Shown here: piece after piece, positions 8,534 through 16,155 of the stretch
Numbering within the stretch: the first letter of the stretch is position 1
Layout of the letters: the number at the start of each line of letters is the position of its first letter
Assembly: GCA_022712335.1 (NCBI GenBank)
Contig: JALAGR010000134.1
Span: 1 to 17,097, forward strand
Origin: Pediococcus sp.
GTDB lineage: Bacteria > Bacillota > Bacilli > Lactobacillales > Lactobacillaceae
DNA length: 17,097 nucleotides
Reading direction: 5' to 3'
Program-made: the position numbers and the translations under genes
The notes under the pieces: model-generated
Database searches by the model: none
What the model was told of the DNA's origin: nothing
What the model saw: the letters and a program-made list of their open reading frames with translations, nothing else

Positions 8534-9960
8534 TGAATTTTAAAACAACTATTGGACTTGAAGTCCACATTGAATTAAAAACAAACTCGAAAATTTTTAG
8601 TCCTTCACCCGTTGAATTCGGTGATCAACCGAATGCCAACACTAACGTTATTGACTGGGGATATCCTGGGGTTTTACCTCAAACTAACAAAGGTGTTGTC
8701 GAAGCTGGAATGATGGCTGCCAAAGCATTACATGCTGATATTACTAGAACACAACATTTCGATCGTAAAAACTATTTCTACCCAGATAATCCTAAAGCTT
8801 ACCAAGTTACTCAAGCTGATACTCCAATCGGAACGGATGGTTGGATTGAAATTGAAGTAGAAGGTAAGAAGAAAAAAGTCGGTATTGCTGAAATGCATAT
8901 TGAAGAAGATGCTGGTAAGAACAGTCATAATCCTAATGGATACTCATACGTTGATTTAAACCGTCAAGGTACGCCATTGATCGAAATTGTTTCTAAACCA
9001 GATATCGAATCACCAGATGAAGCATACGCATACCTTGAAGCATTACGTCAAAGAATTCAGTTTACTGGTATTTCTGACGTTAAAATGGAAGAAGGTTCAA
9101 TGCGTGTCGATGTTAATATTTCAATTCGTCCACTTGGTGCTGATAAATTCGGTACGAAAGCAGAATTGAAGAATATTAACTCATTTAACTTTGTGCGTAA
9201 GGGACTTGCTTTTGAAGAAAAACGTCAACAAAAGATTCTTTTAGCTGGTGGTCAAGTTCGTCCAGAAACTCGTCGTTACGATGAAGCTAGTGGACAAACA
9301 ATTTTGATGCGTGTTAAAGAAGGTGCAGAAGATTACCGTTACTTCCCAGAACCTGATCTGCCAAGCATCACAATTGATGATGAATGGATTAAGAACGTTG
9401 AAAATAAAATGCCAGAAATGCCTGGTAAGCGTCGTGCTCGTTACGTTGATGAACTTGGATTAACAGATTACGATGCAATGGTCTTAACACAAACTAAGGA
9501 AATGTCAGATTTCTTTGAAGCAGCCGTTGCGCAAGGAGCAGATCCTAAATTAACAGCCAACTATTTGATGGGTGATGTTAATGCGTACCTAAACGACCAA
9601 AAAGTTGACCTTCAAGAAACGAAGTTGACTCCTGAACATTTGGCAAGTATGGTTAAAATGATTAGTGACGAAACAATTTCTTCTAAGATGGCTAAGAAAG
9701 TTTTCAAAGCAATCACGGAAGGTGAAGAACCTACAAGTTGGGTTAAAGCTAAAGGACTTGTTCAATTATCTGACCCAGCTGTATTGGAACCAATTATTGT
9801 TGAAGTTGTTGATAACAACGAACAATCTGTTGCTGATTTCAAAAATGGTAAAGATCGTGCGGTTGGTTTCTTAGTTGGTCAAATCATGAAACAAACTAAG
9901 GGACAAGCTAACCCTAAAATAGTTAATAAGATCCTAATGAAAGAACTTAACTCTCGTTAG
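8533..9960 (+). CDS. gatB: Asp/Glu-tRNA(Asn/Gln) amidotransferase subunit B
   Basis: A 475-residue subunit that binds mischarged tRNA, activates the side-chain carboxylate with ATP and accepts ammonia from GatA. The N-terminal kinase-like cradle begins [11 protein letters not shown] (5-15, including Glu10 and His12). It also has [11 protein letters not shown] (119-129), [17 protein letters not shown] (141-157), [12 protein letters not shown] (186-197), ELKNINSF (211-218) and [10 protein letters not shown] (268-277). The C-terminal YqeY-like tail ends [16 protein letters not shown]. The start overlaps the gatA stop (TAATG), with GGAGGA at 8521-8526. With gatC and gatA it forms the complete trimer, as expected where glutaminyl-tRNA is made by transamidation. 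Confidence 0.97.
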   Translation: MNFKTTIGLEVHIELKTNSKIFSPSPVEFGDQPNANTNVIDWGYPGVLPQTNKGVVEAGMMAAKALHADITRTQHFDRKNYFYPDNPKAYQVTQADTPIGTDGWIEIEVEGKKKKVGIAEMHIEEDAGKNSHNPNGYSYVDLNRQGTPLIEIVSKPDIESPDEAYAYLEALRQRIQFTGISDVKMEEGSMRVDVNISIRPLGADKFGTKAELKNINSFNFVRKGLAFEEKRQQKILLAGGQVRPETRRYDEASGQTILMRVKEGAEDYRYFPEPDLPSITIDDEWIKNVENKMPEMPGKRRARYVDELGLTDYDAMVLTQTKEMSDFFEAAVAQGADPKLTANYLMGDVNAYLNDQKVDLQETKLTPEHLASMVKMISDETISSKMAKKVFKAITEGEEPTSWVKAKGLVQLSDPAVLEPIIVEVVDNNEQSVADFKNGKDRAVGFLVGQIMKQTKGQANPKIVNKILMKELNSR

Positions 9961-9987
9961 AGGAATAGAATCGGAGGATGACGTACG

Positions 9988-10989
9988 ATGCGGAAACGTG
10001 CGCGAATTATATATAACCCAACTTCAGGACGTGAAATGATCAAGCAACATCTAGTTGAAATTCTTGCGGTAATCGAGGAAGCGGGATACGAAACTAGTGC
10101 TTTTGCCACTACACCTGAACCCGATTCTGCCAAAAACGAGGCTCGTCGAGCTGCAAAAGATGGCTTTGATTTAGTCATTGCAGCTGGTGGAGACGGGACA
10201 ATCAACGAAGTAGTAAATGGAATTGCACCATTGCTTAGACGTCCTAAAATGGCGATTATTCCAACTGGAACAACGAATGATTACGCTCGTGCTTTGCGAA
10301 TTCCTCGTGAAGATCCCGTTGGGGCTGCAAAAGTTATTTTGCAAAATCAACGCTTGAAGATGGATATTGGTAAGGCGGGTGAAAATTATTTTATCAACAT
10401 CGCGGCTGGTGGATTATTAACCGAGTTAACTTACGATGTACCATCTAACTTAAAGAGTATTTTCGGATACCTTGCATATATTGTTAAAGGTGCAGAGTTG
10501 TTGCCACGGGTAAAACCAGTTGAGATGGATATTGAATATGATGGAGAACGTTACCACGGAAAAGCTTCCATGTTTTTCCTTGCGTTGACTAATTCTATTG
10601 GTGGATTTGAGCAAATTGTGCCAGATGCTTTACTAGATGATGGTAAATTTACCATGATTATTGTAAAACCTGGAAACTTGCCTAATTTACTACATTTAAT
10701 GGTTAAAGCTTTGAATGGTAAGCACGTCGATGATCCGCGAATTATTTATCGTAAAGCACGTAAAGTGACCGTTCATCCGGTTAACGATCGTGTTATGGTC
10801 AACTTAGATGGTGAATATGGTGGGGATGCTCCGATGGTATTTAAGGATTTAAAACGCCATATTGAAATGTTTACTAATTTAGACGATGTTCCAGTCAATT
10901 CTCCTGAAGAGGACCATGAATATCGTCAAGTTGAGCAACAATTTGTTGAAGAAGTTCAAAATCTTCCAGATGATAATAAAATAGATTAA
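9988..10989 (+). CDS. dagK: Diacylglycerol kinase, DagK/DgkB family lipid kinase
   Basis: A 333-residue soluble lipid kinase that phosphorylates diacylglycerol to phosphatidic acid at the membrane face, returning lipid released by lipoteichoic acid synthesis. Evidence: YNPTSG at 9-14, the nucleotide loop GGDGT at 67-71, PTGTTNDYAR at 92-101, the acidic LLDDGKF around 215-221, and LDGEYGG with Asp274 and Glu276 matching the catalytic Asp/Glu of S. aureus DgkB (271 and 273 from memory). The C-terminal tail from about 300 is acidic and poorly conserved. The ATG at 9988 has GGAGGA at 9973-9978 with nine bases of spacing. It follows gatB by 27 bases and is the last gene before the terminator. Confidence 0.93.
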   Translation: MRKRARIIYNPTSGREMIKQHLVEILAVIEEAGYETSAFATTPEPDSAKNEARRAAKDGFDLVIAAGGDGTINEVVNGIAPLLRRPKMAIIPTGTTNDYARALRIPREDPVGAAKVILQNQRLKMDIGKAGENYFINIAAGGLLTELTYDVPSNLKSIFGYLAYIVKGAELLPRVKPVEMDIEYDGERYHGKASMFFLALTNSIGGFEQIVPDALLDDGKFTMIIVKPGNLPNLLHLMVKALNGKHVDDPRIIYRKARKVTVHPVNDRVMVNLDGEYGGDAPMVFKDLKRHIEMFTNLDDVPVNSPEEDHEYRQVEQQFVEEVQNLPDDNKID

Positions 10990-10997
10990 GTAAATAC

Positions 10998-11026
10998 TTG
11001 AGAAATACGCCGAAATGCGTTAAAGT
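10998..11026 (+). promoter_or_regulatory. Weak promoter-like pair upstream of the dagK terminator
   Basis: TTGAGA at 10998-11003 and TAAAGT at 11021-11026 are 17 bases apart (5/6 and 4/6 matches). If real, transcription would start just before the hairpin at 11048-11082 and reach rlmD only by passing it. This is the only promoter-like pair I see near rlmD. Confidence 0.3.
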
Positions 11027-11047
11027 TCATAAGTAGCACACGAGAAT

Positions 11048-11082
11048 AAAACAGGCTGGTATTGATGTGCCAGCCTGTTTTT
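11048..11082 (+). terminator. Strong intrinsic terminator between dagK and rlmD
   Basis: A 12-bp perfect stem (11048-11059 with 11070-11081) with core ACAGGCTGG/CCAGCCTGT and a 10-base loop. The T run is partly in the stem and ends at 11082. It closes the camS-gatCAB-dagK transcript and lies only 25 bases before the rlmD start. Confidence 0.92.
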
Positions 11083-11107
11083 GTCAGTAAATGGATAGGG
11101 GAAATAA

Positions 11108-12481
11108 ATGAAGATTACAGCACCTGTTGAAAAAAACTTAGTATATACGGTAGAAATTGAAGATTTAACATATCAAGGCATGGGAGTCGCTAAGATTGAA
11201 CATTTTCCAATTTTTATCGCTGATAGTATTCCTGGTGAAAAAATTGAAACTAAGATTACTAAGGTTCAAAAGAACTTTGCGTTCGGACGCGTTGAAAAAG
11301 TCCTAGAAGAGAGTCCAGACCGTGTAGAAGGCAACGATGCTGCCTATACTCAAACTGGAATTGCTCCATTACAACATATTACGTATGAAGCACAATTAAA
11401 ATTCAAACAAAATCAAATTAAAAATTTATTGAGAAAATCACACCTTGAAGATCTTGAAGTAGCTGAAACAATCGGTATGGAAAATCCAACTGGTTACCGT
11501 AATAAAGCTCAAATTCCTGTTCGTAAGATTAAAGGAAAGCTTCAAACTGGTTTCTTCAAGCGTAGTAGTCATGATTTAGTTCCAATCGAAGACTTCTACA
11601 TTCAAGATCCAGTGATTGATAAGGTTATTATTGAAGTTCGCGATATTTTACGCGAATTTTATATTGATCCATATCGTGAAGCTGAAAATAAAGGGATTAT
11701 CCGTAATATTATGGTTCGCCGTGGACGTCGCTCTGGCCAAATTATGGTTGTTTTAATTACGCGTACTAAAGATGTTCCACATTTGGCAGAAATTACTGAC
11801 GCAATCGCTGCTATTGATGACGTTGTTAGTGTAATTCAAAACATTAATTACAAACAAACCAACGTAATTATGGGTGAAGAAGACCGTGTTCTTGCTGGCG
11901 AATCGGTTATTCATGATGAACTTTTAGGACAAGATTTCATTATTTCAGCACATTCATTCTACCAAGTTAACCCTATCCAAACTGAAAAATTGTACCAACT
12001 TGCAATTGACAAGGCTGGCTTGACTGGCGAAGAAACTGTAATTGACGTTTATAGTGGAATTGGAACAATTTCACTTGCTATGGCAAAAGCAGCTAAAAAA
12101 GTTTACGGTGTAGAAATTGTTAAAGAAGCAGTTCAAGATGCTAAAATCAATGCTTTCCAAAACAACGCTAGCAACACTGAATTTGTTGTTGGTAAAGCCG
12201 AAGAACAAATGCAAAAATGGCAAGAAGACGGCTTGAAGCCAGATGTTGTCGTTGTGGATCCTCCACGTAAAGGTTTAGATCAAAGCGTTATTGACGCAAC
12301 AGTAGCGATGAAACCTAAGCGCGTGGTTTACGTAAGTTGTAATCCTGCAACTCTTGTTCGTGATATCGATCGTTTCGGTGAACAAGGTTATGTAGTAAAT
12401 CAACCAATCGTTCCCGTTGATCAATTCCCACAAACACCACACGTTGAGTCTGTAACCATCCTCGAACATACAGATAAATAA
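11108..12481 (+). CDS. rlmD: 23S rRNA (uracil-C5)-methyltransferase RlmD/RumA family
   Basis: A 457-residue SAM-dependent enzyme that makes 5-methyluridine in rRNA. An N-terminal TRAM domain (about 5-66) is followed by a central domain and the methyltransferase fold: DVYSGIGTISLAMA (313-326, SAM binding), DVVVVDPPRKGLD (379-391), YVSCNPATLVRD (408-419) with catalytic Cys411, and HVES with the likely base Glu447. The four-cysteine iron-sulfur motif after the TRAM domain is absent: residues 72-90 have no Cys, and Cys411 is the only cysteine in the protein. The exact target base (1939-like, 747-like or both) cannot be assigned. The ATG at 11108 has AGGGGA at 11097-11102. The gene is monocistronic between two terminators. 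Confidence 0.92.
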   Translation: MKITAPVEKNLVYTVEIEDLTYQGMGVAKIEHFPIFIADSIPGEKIETKITKVQKNFAFGRVEKVLEESPDRVEGNDAAYTQTGIAPLQHITYEAQLKFKQNQIKNLLRKSHLEDLEVAETIGMENPTGYRNKAQIPVRKIKGKLQTGFFKRSSHDLVPIEDFYIQDPVIDKVIIEVRDILREFYIDPYREAENKGIIRNIMVRRGRRSGQIMVVLITRTKDVPHLAEITDAIAAIDDVVSVIQNINYKQTNVIMGEEDRVLAGESVIHDELLGQDFIISAHSFYQVNPIQTEKLYQLAIDKAGLTGEETVIDVYSGIGTISLAMAKAAKKVYGVEIVKEAVQDAKINAFQNNASNTEFVVGKAEEQMQKWQEDGLKPDVVVVDPPRKGLDQSVIDATVAMKPKRVVYVSCNPATLVRDIDRFGEQGYVVNQPIVPVDQFPQTPHVESVTILEHTDK

Positions 12482-12511
12482 TCTTAGCATGATGGTATTT
12501 TTGATAGATTG

Positions 12512-12559
12512 AAAGTGTACTAATCCCCTTTATTGATGATGGAGATTGGTACACTTTTT
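12512..12559 (+). terminator. Intrinsic terminator after rlmD
   Basis: A 14-bp stem (12512-12525 with 12544-12557) with one G-T pair, an 18-base loop, and T residues to 12559 followed by more T after one G. It starts 30 bases after the rlmD stop and marks the end of the conserved gene block. Confidence 0.85.
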
Positions 12560-13260
12560 GTTTTTCTAACTGGAGGGTTGAGTGTACAGGGGGATGAACT
12601 TTCGATTTGTGTGGATAAGTGTTCGTTTTTGAGCGTTAAGTTGATTGGGATGATGAAAATAGCTATAGAGGTTGATATGATGCTATTTACGATGGATACG
12701 AAAATGAAGAAATTTAGTGCTAAGGGTTGAGTTAACGAGTACACCACGACAAATAAGTAATTTATCGCTATTAAAGTTAGAATTTAGTAGGGCAATGGCA
12801 TACTCGACATTAATTATCGAGAAGAATTCAAATAAACTAATTCGTACTCACTGTTATTAAACTTTATAAAATTTCCTCCTCTTGGACTCCCGATCGAAGG
12901 CACACTAAAAGTCGCCAATAAGGTAGTAAAAAACATGCCTAAACGAATTACATCGCTGGGATACTGTAAACTTGCTTTACTAGTGGCTTGTTACATAGCG
13001 CTATTCAATTGGATGCATGCTAGTAAAATTTGTTAATCAAGCAACACAAGCTGTGTAGCAATTATTTACATTCGCAATAAAAATATTGTTAAATGCGAAT
13101 AATTTATTTATAATTAAACGGTATAGCCAAAATAATTTTTGATAACAATTTGATTTGAATGGGTATAATCTTTCAATACAACTTAAGATCCAAAATTTAC
13201 TATATTGAGGTAAACCGCTCTTGAACCCGTTCGACATAAATTGCAGAAAACGTTGGAGGA
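12560..13260. other. Intergenic stretch without recognisable gene
   Basis: I translated parts of this stretch on both strands and found only short open frames broken by stops. On the - strand, about 12520-12930 gives hydrophobic pieces with two stops between them. On the + strand, about 12893-13036 gives one open piece. None matches a family I know. A small CTCGA/TCGAG inverted repeat lies at 12803-12821. On the - strand, an AGGAGG-like box near 12880 has no start codon at a suitable distance. The stretch looks like eroded DNA between the core operons and the restriction locus. Confidence 0.5.
13139..13169 (+). promoter_or_regulatory. Possible promoter in front of the decayed genes
   Basis: TTGATA at 13139-13144 and a consensus TATAAT at 13164-13169 are 19 bases apart, slightly too wide. 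It lies about 90 bases upstream of the first decayed reading frame. It could be the old promoter of that gene and may still drive transcription towards the restriction locus. Confidence 0.35.
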
Positions 13261-14136
13261 ATGAAAGACGAATCTAAATTAATTTTTCCAATTTTTTATA
13301 AGGAGTTTTGTGGTGATAATACGATCTCGGAATGTTTTATTGAAATAGTTGATTGTTTCATTTGTTTGCTATCAAACATTAAAGAACATTTTTTAGCAGA
13401 AAAGGATGAATTTAACTCGGTTTAAAAGACTCCGACAACATCTCCACATGGATCAATATGAGCGGTAAAATTGCTCGAAATATGAGCCCTAAAATTGTAA
13501 AGTCTATTTATGATTTGTGAGGCATTGATAAGTTCAATGATTACTTTGAAAAAGAGCTATGAATCAGTAATACAAGAAGGCAGTGCGTGATGAACTGAGA
13601 AAATTTAATTTCGATATTACTAATGATGCTTTTTTATTATGAGTGGCAAAATTCTTTCCAAAATCTTTGAATATAGATCGAAAAAGAAAAATGATATTAA
13701 GCCAGAAGATGTTAAAAAAATATTTGTTCAGGGCATAGGTATTATTTTTCTTCAGGAAGTCGGAACTAAATGTACGCAGTGCAATAAAAAAATCATCCCA
13801 AAATTTGAATGCTGATGAAATTCAAATTCCATTTTGCTTAAATTATGCAAATTCGGATGAGATAACTCCTCTACAATAGAGGACTAGAACAAATTATTGG
13901 AAATTAAAGAACAAGCCTTTAGTGTAGATCAGCTAGATCAGAATCTACAAAATGCTACTCTAGAGCAACAGAGAAAGAGTTAAATACAGCTCAACAGGAT
14001 ATAAACAACGAAATGTGTGAACTAAACACTAAATTATGCGGAAGTGATAAAGTTTATGCTCTAATTCTGAATATCAAAGTTGTCGAGCATTTACTACTTC
14101 AGCTGATACAGCAACTAGTAATGAGTATAAGGATTA
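13261..14136 (+). pseudogene. Heavily decayed gene for a helical protein with a CxxC knuckle (possibly ABC-3C effector-type)
   Basis: Coding-like sequence continues through several frames with stops and shifts. It starts with ATG at 13261 after a GGAGG box that is too close. Frame 1 is open to the TAA at 13423. The frame beginning near 13425 carries ISTWINMSGKIARNMSPK and, after a TGA, GIDKFNDYFEKEL. Frame 2 near 13583 gives VRDELRKFNFDITNDAF. Frame 1 then gives SKIFEYRSKKKNDIKPED and KCTQCNKKIIP. Further pieces include IPFCLNYANSDEITPLQ, a Gln/Leu-rich segment, and DKVYALILNIKVVEHLLLQL. The order of a W-I-N helix motif, a CxxC knuckle and C-terminal helices recalls, from memory, C-terminal-domain proteins of ABC-three-component systems. 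No family was verified. It cannot make a working protein as it stands. Confidence 0.5.
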
Positions 14137-14411
14137 GTTTTATTTGATATTGCATGTCTAAAGTTAAATGAATTAGCGTTGTTTAGTCATGGTTTGTTGC
14201 TACTCACAAATATTGAAATCGATTGTATTGAAAACATTATTAGGCTCTATTTCAAGTGAAAAAGCAAGACTTTATCTCAATTGATAGGACGAAAGAATTA
14301 GATGAAGAAATTCGAAATATTATCAAACAACATCAAGTATTAAAACTCGATCGTGGTGAAAATGAATTGTTTAGACAAAATTGGAGACTTAAAGAGAAAA
14401 AAGAGGATTGA
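14137..14411 (+). pseudogene. Decayed small helical protein gene (possibly ABC-3C middle component)
   Basis: An open frame from 14137 gives FDIACLKLNELALFSHGLL and ENIIRLYFK up to the TGA at 14257-14259. The -1 frame then continues without a gap as KKQDFISIDRTKELDEEIRN and ends FRQNWRLKEKKED at the TGA 14409-14411. The two pieces read as one helical protein broken by a single frameshift. No intact start was found, so the 5' part is missing or merged with the preceding decayed gene. Its end overlaps the spacer before the XRE gene's ATG by four bases, which suggests the two were once co-transcribed. A middle-component role in an ABC-3C system is a guess from shape and position. Confidence 0.4.
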
Positions 14412-14413
14412 TT

Positions 14414-14620
14414 ATGTATTTTAGCTATAACAAGCTTTGGAAGTTATTAATTGATCGCAATTTGAATAAAAGTCAATTACGAGAATTAAGTGGTATTAGT
14501 TCAACCTCAATTGCAAAATTAGGTAAAAATAAGAATGTTACAACCGAGGTTTTGCTGAAAATCTGTAAAGCTTTAGATTGTGATATTAGTGACATTATGG
14601 AAATCGTAAAGGAGTCATGA
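14414..14620 (+). CDS. Small XRE/Cro-type helix-turn-helix regulator of the restriction locus
   Basis: A 68-residue protein that is a single helix-turn-helix domain. The recognition region reads LNKSQLRELSGISSTSIAKL and the last helix is LLKICKALDCDISDIMEIV, the pattern of short Cro/CI-like (YozG-type) proteins. Such proteins often precede hsdM in type I restriction loci and probably control its expression, which delays restriction until methylation is established. That role is inferred. I chose ATG at 14414 because AGAGGA at 14402-14407 lies six bases before it. An in-frame TTG at 14408 has no spacing. Its stop overlaps an ATG (ATGA at 14617-14620), coupling it to hsdM. No good promoter is visible directly upstream. 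Confidence 0.85.
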   Translation: MYFSYNKLWKLLIDRNLNKSQLRELSGISSTSIAKLGKNKNVTTEVLLKICKALDCDISDIMEIVKES

Positions 14621-14622
14621 AA

Positions 14623-16155
14623 ATGGCAATAAAGTCAAAAGAATTAAGTATTGAAGATAAGTTGTGGCAAACGGCTGATACATTACGTGGTAGTATGGAT
14701 GCTTCAGAGTACCGTAATGTGGTTTTAGGACTAATCTTCTTAAAATATGTTTCGGATTCATTTGAAACTAGATATGAAGAGTTAATACAGACAGATTACC
14801 AAGAAGATGCTGAAGATCCTGATATGTACTTGTCAGAGAATATTTTCTGGGTACCAAAGGAAGCTAGATGGGAGTTAATTCAACAATCAGCTAAATCACC
14901 ACAAATTGGTGAGATTATAGATAATGCAATGGATGCTATTGAGAAAAGTAATGATTTCCTTCGTGGAGTTTTAAGTAAAAATTATGCTTCCCCTGATCTT
15001 GATAAAACTCGCCTAGGAGAAGTAGTTGATTTAATTTCTGATATTAAATTAGTAAATCAGCAAGCTAAGCAGTCTGATGTTTTGGGACGGGTTTATGAGT
15101 ATTTCTTGAATCAGTTTGCATCTAGCGAAGGAAAAAAGGGTGGAGAATTCTACACGCCACGGTCAATTGTGCGGACGTTGGTTGAAATGATTGAACCATA
15201 CAAGGGAAGAATTTATGATCCTTGCTGTGGTTCTGGTGGGATGTTTGTGCAATCAGATAAGTTTGTTCAAGAACACCGAGGCAAAATTGGTGACTTATCT
15301 GTGTACGGTGAAGAGTCAAACCCGACTACTTGGAAATTGGCCAAGATGAACTTGGCAATTCGCGGGATTGATAATAACTTAGGGTCTCACCAAGGAGATA
15401 CTTTTACAAATGATTTACACAAAGGTGAACGATTCGATTATATTTTGGCTAATCCTCCATTTAATATTAAGCGATGGGGTGGTGAAAAATTACAGGAAGA
15501 TGCTCGTTGGAAGTACGGGGTACCGCCAGAAGGGAACGCAAACTACGCTTGGATTGAACATATTATCAGTAAGCTTGCTCCAGATGGTAAAGCTGGCTTT
15601 GTTCTTGCGAATGGTGCGTTATCAACTTCCACTGCTGCTGAAGCAACTATCCGTAAGGCAATTTTAGAAGACGACAAAATCGATGCGATTGTGGCTCTGC
15701 CAAGTCAAATGTTTTATTCAACAGGAGTTCCTGTTTCACTATGGTTCATTGATATGAATAAAGAATCATCAGATGAACGGTCACGGAAGGACGAAACACT
15801 ATTTATTGATGCGCGCAATTTAGGTGAAATGATTGATCGGACACATCGCTCATTTAACAAGGGCGATATAAAAAAGATTGCTGATACTTACCACGCCTAC
15901 CGTGGAACGAATGATCAAGAGTATCAAGATGTTGCTGGCTTCTGTAAGGTTGCTACATTAGATGACATTGCTAAAAATGATTACGTGTTGACTCCTGGTC
16001 GTTATGTTGGACTTGCTAAGCAGGAAGATGATGGTGAAACATACGAGGTTAAGATGAAGAGATTGACAAGTGAACTAAAAACACAGTTTGAAGAGAGCAA
16101 TAAGTTACAAACTCAGATCAAAGATGTGTTGAAGGAGCTTGGATATGAAATATAA
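14623..16155 (+). CDS. hsdM: Type I restriction-modification system, DNA methyltransferase subunit
   Basis: A 510-residue HsdM that makes N6-methyladenine with SAM as part of an M2S complex. An N-terminal HsdM_N helical domain (about 8-150, with KLWQTADTLRGSMDASEYRN) is followed by GEFYTPRSIV at about 174-183, motif I DPCCGSGGMF at about 199-208 and catalytic motif IV NPPF at about 277-280. GNANYAWIEHI and ALPSQMFYSTGVPVSLWF are further family marks. Length is normal and nothing looks broken, so the subunit should be active. AAAGGAG at 14608-14614 sits eight bases before ATG 14623, which I prefer to ATG 14617 with two bases. The 3' end overlaps hsdS by 11 bases. Confidence 0.96.
   Translation: MAIKSKELSIEDKLWQTADTLRGSMDASEYRNVVLGLIFLKYVSDSFETRYEELIQTDYQEDAEDPDMYLSENIFWVPKEARWELIQQSAKSPQIGEIIDNAMDAIEKSNDFLRGVLSKNYASPDLDKTRLGEVVDLISDIKLVNQQAKQSDVLGRVYEYFLNQFASSEGKKGGEFYTPRSIVRTLVEMIEPYKGRIYDPCCGSGGMFVQSDKFVQEHRGKIGDLSVYGEESNPTTWKLAKMNLAIRGIDNNLGSHQGDTFTNDLHKGERFDYILANPPFNIKRWGGEKLQEDARWKYGVPPEGNANYAWIEHIISKLAPDGKAGFVLANGALSTSTAAEATIRKAILEDDKIDAIVALPSQMFYSTGVPVSLWFIDMNKESSDERSRKDETLFIDARNLGEMIDRTHRSFNKGDIKKIADTYHAYRGTNDQEYQDVAGFCKVATLDDIAKNDYVLTPGRYVGLAKQEDDGETYEVKMKRLTSELKTQFEESNKLQTQIKDVLKELGYEI

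Noticed and set aside
10998..11047. Riboswitch or T-box leader for rlmD.
   Set aside because: The stretch is too short and lacks the T-box bulge sequence; only a 4-bp ACGC/GCGT hairpin is seen.
12520..12930. Hydrophobic reading frame on the - strand, possibly an old membrane protein.
   Set aside because: It has internal stops, overlaps the rlmD terminator, lacks a recognisable family pattern, and an AT-rich antisense frame of this size can arise by chance.
12893..13036. Open + strand piece with a hydrophobic end, considered as a transposase remnant.
   Set aside because: No DDE, HTH or other transposase motif and no terminal inverted repeats were found.
13037..13237. 66-codon frame on the - strand.
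   Set aside because: No usable ribosome site was noted, composition is odd (many Cys, Asn, Tyr), and it matches no family I know.
14367..14394. Promoter directly upstream of the XRE gene (TTGTTT, 16 bases, TTAAAG).
   Set aside because: Both hexamers match poorly; read-through from further upstream is equally likely.
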